DNA of 64,000 bases from Yoonia sp. BS5-3 (GCF_038069655.2 NZ_CP150951.2:3436001-3500000), one strand, 5' to 3'; numbered from the stretch's first letter, positions 43,855 through 54,302 are shown. Notes: generated by a model not told the origin, from the letters alone. Numbers and translations are program-made.

Positions 43855-45174
43855 TCAGCGCCCCAGAACGATCTCTGCCATCAAGCCGCCCAGCTTTGAA
43901 CTTTCGCTCAGCCGCAGAACACCGCCATGGGTCCGGGCGACATCAGCAACAATGGACAAGCCCAACCCGACGCCACTGCCCCGGTTCTGGTTCCGGGCGA
44001 GATCAAGCCGGACAAAGGGGCTGATCGCATCCTCGCGCTGATCTGCGGGAATACCCGGCCCGTCATCTTCGACCCAAAAACGGATCGCACGATCGGTGAC
44101 GCTGACACCAATCTCGGCCCGGCTGCCATAGCGCAGCGCATTATTCACCAGATTGTCCAGCGCCCGGCGGATCGCAGTCGGACGCAATTGAACAGGATCA
44201 CGCGATCCTTTCAGATCAGAAATAACAACGGCCTGCCCAATACGCTTTGCATCCTCAAACACCGCCTGAACGAGATCAGCGGGCACGGTTTCTTCAAGGT
44301 CATCAGACGCGTCGCTGCGCGCGAAATCAAGAAAACCGTCCAGCAACCTCTCCATATCCTCGACATCACGGACCAAAGGGGCGACCTCATCTTCATCCAG
44401 CATGGAAAGACCCAAACGCAGGCGTGTCAGCGGCGTGCGCAAATCGTGGCTGACGCCCGACAGCATCAAAGTCCGGCTTTGGGTCTGCCGCTCAAGCCGG
44501 TTACGCATATCAAGAAAAGCCATGCCCGCCGCCCGCACCTCAACCGCACCTGTGGGGGTAAAGCGGGTAATACGTCCCTTCCCATAGTCAGCAGCCGCCG
44601 CCGCCATGCGTTTGATCGGGCGCAGCTGGTTGCGCAAAAAGAAATAGGCGATGGCGGTCATCAACGCGCCCATGACCACCATAATCACCAAAAGCTGATG
44701 CGGATTAGAGGCAGAGACCCGGCGCCGGCTGAAATCCAGCTTCAACGGGCCATGCACGGTCTCAATCCAAATCACGACACGGCGCCGATCAGCCAGCGAA
44801 ACCTGGATGACATTGGCAACGCCTGCGCGCAGCTCAGCGATCACACTATTACCAGTCAGATCGACCCAGGGGACGATATCAGCGGCCACAATATCGGTCG
44901 CGGGCAGTTCCGTGAGAATTTCCAGCGGTGCATCAATGCGTGACAGGGCCGCGCGGGCGGCCTCAACGTCAGGGGCACCATTCGCGGTATCGACCAAAAA
45001 ACGAATTTCGATATTGACCGCACTTGTCATCAGCTCGGTCACGCCTTCAAAGTGACGTTGAATGAATACGACCGAGACCAGCAATTGGAGCATGATCACC
45101 GGCAAAATCAGGATCAGCGCCGCGCGGGCATAAATCCCGCGGGGCATGTAATTCTTGATCCAACGAAACACCAT
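43855..45174 (-). CDS. EnvZ-like sensor histidine kinase
   Basis: 439 residues: two membrane helices (about 14-37 and 160-182), a periplasmic sensor loop between them, HAMP (about 183-235), HisKA with phosphorylatable His243 in SGVSHDLRTPLTRLR, and an HATPase with NNALRYGS, EDDGPGIP and GVGLGLSIVADVA. Sequence style is that of alphaproteobacterial EnvZ/OmpR systems. No response regulator lies in the surrounding genes, so the cognate OmpR-type partner must be elsewhere. Confidence 0.88.
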   Translation of the reverse strand: MVFRWIKNYMPRGIYARAALILILPVIMLQLLVSVVFIQRHFEGVTELMTSAVNIEIRFLVDTANGAPDVEAARAALSRIDAPLEILTELPATDIVAADIVPWVDLTGNSVIAELRAGVANVIQVSLADRRRVVIWIETVHGPLKLDFSRRRVSASNPHQLLVIMVVMGALMTAIAYFFLRNQLRPIKRMAAAAADYGKGRITRFTPTGAVEVRAAGMAFLDMRNRLERQTQSRTLMLSGVSHDLRTPLTRLRLGLSMLDEDEVAPLVRDVEDMERLLDGFLDFARSDASDDLEETVPADLVQAVFEDAKRIGQAVVISDLKGSRDPVQLRPTAIRRALDNLVNNALRYGSRAEIGVSVTDRAIRFWVEDDGPGIPADQREDAISPFVRLDLARNQNRGSGVGLGLSIVADVARTHGGVLRLSESSKLGGLMAEIVLGR

Positions 45175-45218
45175 GGCGGCAGGCTACAAGCCATGACACA
45201 AAACGGAAAGCCAAGAAG

Positions 45219-46142
45219 ATGACCAAGACCGCTTTTCAGCCCGGCAACGCAACCATGCTGGCACCGGATCTATGTTGTGTGCTGGCGCCGAACCCTTCAC
45301 CAATGACCTATTGGGGAACCAATACTTATCTTTTGGGCCGCGACAGTCTGGCGATCATCGATCCTGGGCCGGATCTGGATGCCCATCGCCGCGCGATTCT
45401 GGCGGCCATTGACGGGCGCCCCGTCACCCATATCCTGCTGACACATAGCCATCTTGATCATTCACCGTTGGCAAAGCCGCTTGGCGCAGCGCTGAACGCA
45501 CCCGTTCTGGCCTTCGGAAACAGCAGCGCCGGACGCAGCGCGGTGATGACACGGCTGGCACAGACGGGGCTGACAGGCGGCGGCGAAGGCATTGACCGCG
45601 ATTTCAAGCCAGATCAATGCCTTAAAGACAATGAGGTGCTGACCGAAGCTTGGGGACAGATCAAGGCGCTGCACACGCCGGGACATATTGGCAATCACTT
45701 GTGTTTCCAATGGAAAGACGCGGTCTTTACCGGCGATCACGTGATGGGCTGGGCCAGCTCGCTTGTCTCGCCGCCTGACGGTGATCTGACGGATTTCATG
45801 CGATCCTGCGCACGGCTCAAAGGAATTACGGCAAAAACCCACTACCCGGGGCATGGCGGCCCGATCACTGACCCCCAAGCGCGGCTTGACTGGCTGATCG
45901 CACATCGGCGCAGCCGCGAAGCGCAGCTATTGGCGGCGTTACAGCCGGGGCCAGGCGATGTGGAAACGCTCACGCAACAGCTTTACGCAGATGTAACCCC
46001 TGCCCTGCACAAAGCCGCGGCGCGGAACGTCTTTGCTCATCTGGTAGACTTGGCTGAAAGGGGCCGGATCAGGGCGACACCACAGCTTGCGCTAGATGCA
46101 AAATTCGAATTGGTCACCGGGCGAAACGCCGATCAAACATGA
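45219..46142 (+). CDS. Metallo-beta-lactamase-fold hydrolase
   Basis: 307-residue MBL-fold protein with the metal motif H76-X-H78-X-D80-H81 in THSHLDHS, further ligands in HTPGHIGNHLCF, TGDHVMGW and HYPGHGGP, and a C-terminal winged-helix-like extension (about 235-300). This is the LACTB2-like group; members include nucleases and lactonases, and the substrate here is unknown. Divergent from the EnvZ-like gene with 44 bases between. Confidence 0.82.
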   Translation: MTKTAFQPGNATMLAPDLCCVLAPNPSPMTYWGTNTYLLGRDSLAIIDPGPDLDAHRRAILAAIDGRPVTHILLTHSHLDHSPLAKPLGAALNAPVLAFGNSSAGRSAVMTRLAQTGLTGGGEGIDRDFKPDQCLKDNEVLTEAWGQIKALHTPGHIGNHLCFQWKDAVFTGDHVMGWASSLVSPPDGDLTDFMRSCARLKGITAKTHYPGHGGPITDPQARLDWLIAHRRSREAQLLAALQPGPGDVETLTQQLYADVTPALHKAAARNVFAHLVDLAERGRIRATPQLALDAKFELVTGRNADQT

Positions 46143-46206
46143 ATGTAAAAAACTGTACGAAACCCACTGGACGGCACTGAATCGCATTGCTATACGGCCC
46201 GAGTGT

Positions 46207-46281
46207 TCCGGCGTAGCTCAGCGGTAGAGCAGTTGACTGTTAATCAATTGGTCGTAGGTTCGATCCCTACCGCCGGAGCCA
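46207..46281 (+). tRNA. tRNA-Asn (GTT)
   Basis: A complete cloverleaf with acceptor TCCGGCG/CGCCGGA, D arm GCTCAGCGGTAGAGC, anticodon loop CTGTTAA (anticodon GTT at 46239-46241), T arm with GGTTCGATCCC and encoded CCA at 46279-46281. Confidence 0.96.
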
Positions 46282-46333
46282 AAAATCACCCGATTTGATA
46301 TAGCTACGATGGTAAAACAGGATGTTTTGCCCC

Positions 46334-46354
46334 CTGCCGTGGTGACCACGGCAG
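46334..46354. other. Perfect nine-base inverted repeat
   Basis: CTGCCGTGG (46334-46342) and CCACGGCAG (46346-46354) with a three-base spacer, between the tRNA and the end of the minus-strand gene at 46373. There is no T-tract on either side, so it may stabilise RNA 3' ends of both converging transcripts. Confidence 0.4.
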
Positions 46355-46372
46355 AAGACACGGCGTGCAGGT

Positions 46373-47014
46373 CTATTCAACAACCAACCGGCACAGCACG
46401 GTGTTATTGGTTTCAAGATCAGGGCCCCAGATCAGCTCTGCGGCGCTGTCCCAGGTGATTTCATCATAACCACCTTTTGGATCAACAGCACTGGCAGAAT
46501 GCACCGTTGCAGCAGGCCAGTCAGAGGCATCAAAACCCAACGTATCCCAACCGTCAGGTTCGGCAGCAGTTTCAAATCCGCATGCACCTTGCCCTGCGAC
46601 AGGGTTGCTTTCGCTTTCACAGGATTTATCCAGCGGCGCCTCATGGATAACGATACATTGCCAGCCATCATCTGTGACAGCCACGCTTTGGCCAGCGGCA
46701 TCACGCAATTGCAAGATCACGCCGCCATCGCCCATCTGCTGGCGGCGACTGCCAATATATTCAAGGCCGGTATCATTTTCCTTAAAGTCCTTGGCGGTCA
46801 GGGCCAGCACAAAGGGACGCGCGACCTCAAAGCCAAAGCTTTCGGCGTTAAAAGAACGCTCGGTGGTGATCGGCACGCTATCCTCGGCAACTTGGGTGCC
46901 ATTGACGCTTAGCGCGAACCAATTATCCGCCCAGACATCCCCGTAGAATGTCTCAGCCCCAGCGGCACTGGCCAGACAGGTCAAAACAGCAATGGCAGGA
47001 AGGGGTGTTTTCAT
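46373..47014 (-). CDS. Exported protein of unknown function
   Basis: 213 residues from the ATG at 47014 (MKTPLPAIAVL), which gives a clean signal peptide ending ASAAGAETF; the longer frame upstream has none. The mature part is beta-rich with four cysteines and resembles a carbohydrate-binding beta-sandwich (DVWADNWFALSVNGTQVAED is reminiscent of galactose-binding-like domains). No catalytic motif is visible. Isolated on the minus strand. Confidence 0.72.
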   Translation of the reverse strand: MKTPLPAIAVLTCLASAAGAETFYGDVWADNWFALSVNGTQVAEDSVPITTERSFNAESFGFEVARPFVLALTAKDFKENDTGLEYIGSRRQQMGDGGVILQLRDAAGQSVAVTDDGWQCIVIHEAPLDKSCESESNPVAGQGACGFETAAEPDGWDTLGFDASDWPAATVHSASAVDPKGGYDEITWDSAAELIWGPDLETNNTVLCRLVVE

Positions 47015-47194
47015 GGCGATACTCCAAAACTCTGATGTCTCAAAGTATAACGGATCAGGGCACAATTTTCGCCGGTATTATTTGATGCGCAAAGCAATCG
47101 CGCGATTTCGCCGAACCTCAAGGGTCGGCAGATGCGTCAGGCACTGCGGCACAAGATCAACCTACCGCAAACATTCATTGCAGAAAGCGCGTCT

Positions 47195-47440
47195 TCAAAT
47201 ATCGAAAACAAAGGCAACACCAATGATGACAGCCGCCACAAGAAGACCGCCCAAGATCAGTTTGCCATAATCGGCAAATGACATTGATCTTAGGTTGCGG
47301 TTCAACGCATCGGCATAAACGACGCCATCACAATGAGAGCAGTAAAAATCCCCAAAACAAGGCGCGTGCACGGTCCAGCAGGCTTTGCAAACACCATCAT
47401 TTGGCTGCGCTGTACGCGCCCTCGTCATACCTGAGACCAT
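47195..47440 (-). CDS. Small zinc-ribbon membrane protein
   Basis: 81 residues. Two paired cysteines (VCKAC and YCSHC) suggest a zinc ribbon at residues 17-40, followed by a linker and a single C-terminal helix (YGKLILGGLLVAAVIIGVAFVF). AAGGGAG precedes the ATG at 47440. Function unknown; membrane-tethered zinc ribbons often act as assembly or regulatory partners. Confidence 0.65.
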   Translation of the reverse strand: MVSGMTRARTAQPNDGVCKACWTVHAPCFGDFYCSHCDGVVYADALNRNLRSMSFADYGKLILGGLLVAAVIIGVAFVFDI

Positions 47441-47538
47441 AATTGAACTCCCTTATGAAATAAGCTTAGGCCAAAGGTCAGGTTACGATAAGCCGCGACC
47501 GCATTTCACAGGTTTTCAGGCGGCTTCCCGCAAAGCCC

Positions 47539-49110
<1,572 letters not shown>

Positions 49111-49233
49111 TCAGGCCGCAGGCCTGTCCGCTGGGGTGAATGCCGCTGCGCATAATCATTATGACGGTTACGGGCCTTCCCTTCGCGGGCGCGGGCGATA
49201 TCTTGCAGGCAAACAAGTCAGGCATGCACGGAT

Positions 49234-51267
49234 ATGAGCAACGATCCTCTGGTCATCTTCACCCCGTCGGGGAAACGAGGCAACTTCGCAGTAGGTACGC
49301 CGGTGCTGACGGCCGCGCGGCAGCTTGGGGTCGATCTGGATTCGGTTTGTGGCGGACGCGGCATCTGTTCGAAATGCCAGATCACGCCATCTTATGGTGA
49401 ATTTCCCAAACACGGGGTCACCGTCGCGGAAACAGCGCTTTCGGAATGGAACAGCGTCGAACAACGCTATGACGACAAACGCGGGTTGAAAAAAGGGCGC
49501 CGTTTGGGCTGCCAGGCGACGATCCAATCGGATATCGTCATCGACGTCCCCGCCGAAAGCCAGGTGCATAAACAGGTTGTGCGCAAACGGGCCGAGGCGC
49601 GCGACATCACCATGAACCCCTCCACCCGGCTGTACTATGTTGAGGTGGCCGAACCCGACATGCATGACCCCTCTGGCGATCTGGAACGGCTGGTGGCGGC
49701 GCTGCGCCGGGATTGGGACCTACCCGATCTTGAGGCCGATCTGCGGGTGCTCACCACGCTGCAATCAGCGCTGCGCAAAGGGGACTGGAAAGTCACCGTC
49801 ACTGTGCATTTGGGGGATGCAGTGTTTTCACCGCGGATCATCGAAATCTGGCCGGGGTTCTATGAAGGAACCATCTACGGGCTGGCCGTCGATCTGGGCT
49901 CAACCACCATCGCCGCACATCTTTGCGATCTGCGGACGGGCGAGGTGATAGCTTCGTCCGGGATCATGAATCCGCAAATCCGCTTTGGCGAAGACCTGAT
50001 GAGCCGGGTCAGCTATGGGATGATGAACCCAACCGGGTCCGACGAAATGACCCGCGCCGTGCGCGAAGGAATGAACGCGCTTTTTGTGCAAATCGCGGCC
50101 GAGGCAGAAATTGACCGCGATCTGATCATGGACGCCGTCTTTGTCTGCAACCCGGTCATGCACCACCTGTTCCTGGGGATCGATGCCTATGAACTGGGCC
50201 AAGCGCCTTTTGCATTGGCCACGTCAGACGCCATATCCCTCCGCGCGCTTGAGCTGGATTTGAACCTGCACCCGGCGGCCCGGGTCTATCTGCTGCCTTG
50301 CATCGCAGGCCATGTCGGCGCGGATGCGGCTGCGGTGGCGCTCTCCGAAGCACCCGACAAATCCGATGACCTTGTTCTGGTGGTCGATGTGGGCACCAAT
50401 GCCGAAATCATCCTTGGAAACAAGGACAAGGTGCTCGCCTGTTCGTCGCCCACCGGGCCCGCCTTTGAAGGGGCGCAGATCAGCAGCGGGCAGCGGGCGG
50501 CACCCGGCGCGATTGAGCATGTGCAAATCGATCCGGTCACCAAACTGCCCCGGTTCCAGGTCATCGGCAGCGATATCTGGTCGGACGAAGACGGCTTTGA
50601 CGCCGCCATTGCACAAACCGGGATAACGGGGATCTGCGGGTCCGGGATCATCGAAGTGGTTGCCGAAATGCGGCTCGCCGGGATCGTCGATGGGCCTGGA
50701 CTGATCGGATCAGCCGAACAAACCGGATCGCCCAATTGTTTTGAGGACGGGCGGACCAATTCCTACCTGCTCTATGATGGTACGCCCGATGGGGGGCCAA
50801 AAATCACGGTCACCAATACGGACATCCGGCAAATCCAGATGGCCAAAGCGGCGCTTTATTCCGGCGCACGGCTGCTGATGGACAAATTCGGGGTCGATCA
50901 CGTGGACCGGGTGGTTTTGGCCGGGGCCTTTGGCGCGCATATCAGCCCCAAACATGCGATGGTTCTAGGGATGATCCCTGATGCGCCGCTCGATAAGGTG
51001 ACAAGCGCTGGAAACGCTGCGGGAACCGGGGCGCGCATTGCGCTCCTGAACACCGGCGCCCGACGCGAGATTGAGCAAGTCGTGCACAACATCCACAAAA
51101 TCGAAACCGCCATTGAGCCACGCTTTCAAGAACATTTCGTAAATGCCTCCGCGATCCCAAACGCGGTTGAGCCCTTCCCGATCCTCAAAAGCATCGTGAC
51201 TATTCCGGATGTGACGCATAATACCGGGGGCGGCGAACGCAAGTCGCGCAGACGGCGCGCGCGTTAG
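49234..51267 (+). CDS. RamA/RACo-like corrinoid reactivation protein (ASKHA ATPase with ferredoxin domain)
   Basis: 677 residues. An N-terminal [2Fe-2S] ferredoxin domain has Cys39, Cys45, Cys48 and Cys93 (CX5CX2C...C). A linker (about 110-210) leads to an ASKHA-fold ATPase with GLAVDLGSTTIAAHL, LVVDVGTNAEIILGNKDK and ITGICGSGIIEVVAEM. Such proteins reduce inactive Co(II) corrinoid cofactors in methyltransferase systems using ATP. No corrinoid methyltransferase lies beside it. In some roseobacters methionine synthase is split and lacks its own reactivation domain, and a protein of this type is implicated; that is a likely role here, by inference. Confidence 0.85.
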   Translation: MSNDPLVIFTPSGKRGNFAVGTPVLTAARQLGVDLDSVCGGRGICSKCQITPSYGEFPKHGVTVAETALSEWNSVEQRYDDKRGLKKGRRLGCQATIQSDIVIDVPAESQVHKQVVRKRAEARDITMNPSTRLYYVEVAEPDMHDPSGDLERLVAALRRDWDLPDLEADLRVLTTLQSALRKGDWKVTVTVHLGDAVFSPRIIEIWPGFYEGTIYGLAVDLGSTTIAAHLCDLRTGEVIASSGIMNPQIRFGEDLMSRVSYGMMNPTGSDEMTRAVREGMNALFVQIAAEAEIDRDLIMDAVFVCNPVMHHLFLGIDAYELGQAPFALATSDAISLRALELDLNLHPAARVYLLPCIAGHVGADAAAVALSEAPDKSDDLVLVVDVGTNAEIILGNKDKVLACSSPTGPAFEGAQISSGQRAAPGAIEHVQIDPVTKLPRFQVIGSDIWSDEDGFDAAIAQTGITGICGSGIIEVVAEMRLAGIVDGPGLIGSAEQTGSPNCFEDGRTNSYLLYDGTPDGGPKITVTNTDIRQIQMAKAALYSGARLLMDKFGVDHVDRVVLAGAFGAHISPKHAMVLGMIPDAPLDKVTSAGNAAGTGARIALLNTGARREIEQVVHNIHKIETAIEPRFQEHFVNASAIPNAVEPFPILKSIVTIPDVTHNTGGGERKSRRRRAR

Positions 51268-51290
51268 CCGCCCCTATGGCGATAGGCGGG

Positions 51291-51920
51291 CTAGCCGTCG
51301 AACCAGCCTGCAACATCCGAGGCGAATGAAACCGTCATCGCAAAGGATTCAGGACCAGCATCAGAATCGTAATAGCGCCAATCCAGCGATACGGCCTCGG
51401 TCAGGGTCTTTGACAGGCCAACATCCCAGCTGTCATCGTCACCCTCTTCCGAAAATTCATAAGCGCCGGACAATTCGTAACTGGCGGGCAGCGCATAGGC
51501 AAAGCCTTGGGTGATTGTCTCGGTCTCTTCCAGATCACTCGTCAATGCGGTGGACCCAGATAGCCCGCCAAAGACGGGGTAGCCAATAGTCACAATGGCC
51601 TCTTGGCCGTCATCACCAGTCTCGTTCAGATAATAGCGGCCATAATATAGGTCATAGGACATCAGGCCGAATTCACCAGCATAGCCGACATAGGTGCTGA
51701 CCCCATAATCATCGGTTTCACTGTCTTCATTGGACAGATCAGCGCCGATATAGATGCCAATGTCGCTGGTATATTCCAGCGATGGCGTCAGCGTCAGCGT
51801 GCTATTGGTGTCATCTACCTCCAGCTCCAGGTCAGTGCCGAAGGTCAGGTTCTCTGCGGCAACAGCGCCCGGGATCAGCCCAGCGGCAGCCATTGTCAGT
51901 AACATGTGGCGGTACGTCAT
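51291..51920 (-). CDS. Putative outer-membrane beta-barrel protein
   Basis: 209 residues with a signal peptide (1-22, ending AVAAE), then alternating short amphipathic strands separated by acidic turns (GADLSNEDSETDDYGVSTY, SYDLYYGRYYLNETGDDG), and a closing strand AMTVSFASDVAGWF. GGAGAAAA precedes the ATG at 51920. I recognise no family; a small porin-like or channel-like barrel is the best description. Confidence 0.6.
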   Translation of the reverse strand: MTYRHMLLTMAAAGLIPGAVAAENLTFGTDLELEVDDTNSTLTLTPSLEYTSDIGIYIGADLSNEDSETDDYGVSTYVGYAGEFGLMSYDLYYGRYYLNETGDDGQEAIVTIGYPVFGGLSGSTALTSDLEETETITQGFAYALPASYELSGAYEFSEEGDDDSWDVGLSKTLTEAVSLDWRYYDSDAGPESFAMTVSFASDVAGWFDG

Positions 51921-51996
51921 CGGTTTTCTCCGTTTTTGGGAATGCGTCGATCAGATCGCAGGCCAGCCCGGTGAACAGGCCGGCCACTCTGCGGTG

Positions 51997-52329
51997 CTAG
52001 TTCACCTCAAAGGCCTTCTCGGCAAGCACCTGACCGTCCACACGAACGACGACAAGCACGTCGCGGCGCACTGGCAAACCGGTCGAGACACGGACATCTG
52101 TATTGGCGCCTTCATGGATGTTTTCGGTGCCAAGCAGCGCACCAATCTCGCCTGTATGGAAATCATACACTTCGACCTGACCAGCCCCATCTGACGTGAT
52201 CAGCCCCAGATCAAGCATATCGCTGGCCTCCAGCGTGTGACCGTTTTCAAAGTAAGTATCCGCCCAAACGGTGGCAGGGGCACAAAGGGCGGCGATAACA
52301 GCAATGTTGCGAAGGAACGTTCTGGACAT
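51997..52329 (-). CDS. Exported small protein of unknown function
   Basis: 110 residues with a signal peptide (1-23, ending TVWADT), then a compact beta-rich domain (residues 30-110). No cysteines, no catalytic motif, no known relative recognised. It follows the previous gene on the same strand with a 76-base gap. Confidence 0.55.
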   Translation of the reverse strand: MSRTFLRNIAVIAALCAPATVWADTYFENGHTLEASDMLDLGLITSDGAGQVEVYDFHTGEIGALLGTENIHEGANTDVRVSTGLPVRRDVLVVVRVDGQVLAEKAFEVN

Positions 52330-52363
52330 GGTTTCAACCTTTCGTTTTCAGTTGGTGAGTGAA

Positions 52364-52380
52364 GGCGGCAGACAGCCGCC
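52364..52380. other. Short hairpin in the 52330-52616 intergenic region
   Basis: GGCGGC (52364-52369) and GCCGCC (52375-52380) around AGACA. The rest of this 287-base gap holds the divergent promoters and the CtrA-type site at 52583-52597. The apparent frame at 52387-52572 lacks a ribosome site and is not called. Confidence 0.3.
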
Positions 52381-52582
52381 CGAGCGATGCCAGAACAGCT
52401 GGGCAGGCGTGTGAGTGGTCCCGCTCATCTGCTGGTGCCTCTTGAACGCAGGCAAACTGACGTTACGTCGCGCGATACGGCGGCAACGGGTTCAACTGTT
52501 TGTGATGGGCGCGGCGAATTAACGGACAAAAGGACCCTGCGTCACACTGGACGCCGCGTCAGTTTTGCCTAGAAAAGGGATA

Positions 52583-52597
52583 TTAACACTTTCTTAA
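52583..52597. promoter_or_regulatory. CtrA-type site upstream of the 52617 gene
   Basis: TTAACACTTTCTTAA is a perfect TTAA-N7-TTAA motif 20 bases before the ATG at 52617. At that distance it overlaps the likely transcription start or leader, so CtrA could repress the gene or use a start within the site. Confidence 0.55.
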
Positions 52598-52616
52598 CAA
52601 ATAGGTAGACTCCGCC

Positions 52617-53339
52617 ATGCAAAGCTATGTCATGAACACACTCTTGTTTGGTGTTGTGATGCTGGGGATCCTGTTTTTTGCCAATCGTGAGATCAGCACG
52701 ATCGTGCCTGAACAGGCTGCGACACAAGAGCTGGTCGTTGATGATTTGCTGATGGGGCATCGCAGCTTTGACGGACGGATGCGCTTTGGGCAGCTGACCT
52801 TTCACGGGGCGGCGTTTACATTTGAAGACAAGGACGACCCCAGCACATTTGTGCCCTACAACTTTGCTTATCTGACCGATCGGTTCAGCCAGACCCCGCG
52901 TATGGACGGCAATGTGATCGCCCCATTTTATGCACAATATGATGCGGCGTTTTCCATCGACTCCGGGGTTCTGACAGACACTTGCGTCAACCCGCGCCAA
53001 GATGAAACCGAAGGGGCTGACAGTATCGCGCTCAAAAATCCCATCCTCTGCCAAATTGCCTCCGCGCTGCCCGATCAGGCCCCGGCCATGATCGGTGTAC
53101 TCCAATCTGAGGATCCGGCGGCGGCGTTCACCGACGCTGACGCCACATGCCGCGCGGAAATCGCGCTATGGCGCAACCAGCCCGGCTTTGAAGAGATCAA
53201 GATCATGTTCTGCGCAATTGTCGATGGCACAGGGATCGAAGACGGGCAGCCCGCAGGGGATTGGATGGATGTGATCGTCTATCAGCAAATCAGCGACGTG
53301 ACGCTTGCAACGCTGCGCGGCGCAGGGCGCAATATGTAG
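52617..53339 (+). CDS. Membrane-anchored protein of unknown function with CtrA-type promoter site
   Basis: 240 residues; one N-terminal helix (MNTLLFGVVMLGILFFANREI) and a periplasmic domain with four cysteines (LTDTCVNP, PILCQIAS, DATCRAEI, IMFCAIVD). No known domain is recognised. The ATG at 52617 lies 20 bases after a perfect CtrA consensus. A cell-cycle, motility or gene-transfer related envelope role is possible, but only because of the site. Confidence 0.6.
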   Translation: MQSYVMNTLLFGVVMLGILFFANREISTIVPEQAATQELVVDDLLMGHRSFDGRMRFGQLTFHGAAFTFEDKDDPSTFVPYNFAYLTDRFSQTPRMDGNVIAPFYAQYDAAFSIDSGVLTDTCVNPRQDETEGADSIALKNPILCQIASALPDQAPAMIGVLQSEDPAAAFTDADATCRAEIALWRNQPGFEEIKIMFCAIVDGTGIEDGQPAGDWMDVIVYQQISDVTLATLRGAGRNM

Positions 53340-53389
53340 CGTAATCATCATTGACGCGCCGGAGCCCGCAGCGTATCTCGGGCCCTGCT

Positions 53390-53463
53390 GCGGGTATGGT
53401 GAAAAGGTATCACGAAAGCTTCCCAAGCTTCAGTTACGGGTTCGATTCCCGTTACCCGCTCCA
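53390..53463 (+). tRNA. tRNA-Gly (CCC)
   Basis: Acceptor GCGGGTA/TACCCGC, anticodon loop TTCCCAA (anticodon CCC, with U33 and A37 in place), T arm GGGTTCGATTCCC and encoded CCA at 53461-53463. An alternative reading of the loop as TCC would misplace U33. Confidence 0.93.
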
Positions 53464-53493
53464 TCAAACATTCAAATATAGATGAGAGGCCCC

Positions 53494-53844
53494 ATGCCGC
53501 AGATTACCCGCAAGCATACCAGCCCACGGATGAGCCAATTGGTGATCCATAACGACATCGCCTATCTGGCCGGTCAGGTCGGCATTCCCGGCGCGTCAGT
53601 CACTGATCAAACCAATGATATCCTTGGGAAAATTGATGCGCTTCTGGCTGAGGCCGGAACCGACAAAACCAATCTTTTGACGGCACAAATCTGGCTGTCA
53701 GATATCGATACACAATTTGCAGAAATGAACGCAGCATGGGATGCGTGGGTTCCAGAAGGTCACGCCCCCGCGCGCTGGACCGGAGAGGCCAAACTGGCCA
53801 CCCCTGATTTTCACGTGGAAATCATCGTAACAGCCGCGATTTAA
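53494..53844 (+). CDS. RidA family protein (reactive intermediate deaminase)
   Basis: 116 residues; members hydrolyse reactive enamine/imine intermediates from PLP enzymes. The core MPQITRKHTSPRMSQLVIHN, the trimer interface (GQVGIPG) and the C-terminal PARWTGEAKLATPDFHVEI with the substrate-binding arginine are present. The ATG at 53494 follows GAGAGG. It lies 30 bases after the tRNA and overlaps the convergent gene by four bases. Confidence 0.86.
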   Translation: MPQITRKHTSPRMSQLVIHNDIAYLAGQVGIPGASVTDQTNDILGKIDALLAEAGTDKTNLLTAQIWLSDIDTQFAEMNAAWDAWVPEGHAPARWTGEAKLATPDFHVEIIVTAAI

Positions 53845-54302
53845 AGAACGAACATCGCGACCAACCCTGCGATACCAATCGGCAGCGACATGGGAAGAAC
53901 GGGCGATCCCCAAATTTTCCATGCGCTGTCTTCCGAGGCGTAGGTTTTGCGCAGTTGCTTGATGACCAACGCGCAACCAATCATCGCACCAACAAGGACA
54001 AAGAAAGTCACAATCGCCTTGCTGATCGGCACGAATAAGGCAACGCTGGCCAGCATCTTTACGGCACCAGCGCCGATGCCAGCGGTCGCATATAGAAAAA
54101 TGCCGCCCGCAAAAACGGCGGCAGCAAAGGCAAGCTGCCAAAGCATCGCAACCTTATCGCCAGCAACGATAAACAGCACCGCAAATAGCGCCAAAGGTGC
54201 CACTGTCAGCAAATTCGGAATACGCCCGGTCCGCATTTCGATCACCATGGCAGCAATCAACACTGCGGCCATCGCGTAGGTCACCAATACAACAATCATC
54301 AA
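53841..54302 (-). CDS. Prepilin peptidase (A24)-like membrane protein without catalytic aspartates
   Basis: 153 residues with about five helices, in the size and pattern of CpaA-type prepilin peptidases. The two catalytic Asp of the family are absent: the first position is Glu22 in [12 protein letters not shown] and the GxGD motif reads GAGAVK with Ala80. It is therefore probably not an active protease. No pilin genes lie nearby; the neighbour pgi overlaps its start. Confidence 0.75.
   Translation of the reverse strand: MMIVVLVTYAMAAVLIAAMVIEMRTGRIPNLLTVAPLALFAVLFIVAGDKVAMLWQLAFAAAVFAGGIFLYATAGIGAGAVKMLASVALFVPISKAIVTFFVLVGAMIGCALVIKQLRKTYASEDSAWKIWGSPVLPMSLPIGIAGLVAMFVL

Noticed and set aside
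46207..46281. tRNA-Asn and tRNA-Gly as integration sites for a mobile element
   Set aside because: No integrase, repeated 3' tRNA end or foreign gene block is next to either tRNA.
52387..52572. 61-codon frame as a gene
   Set aside because: It has no ribosome site and a composition unlike neighbouring genes, and it lies across a promoter region.
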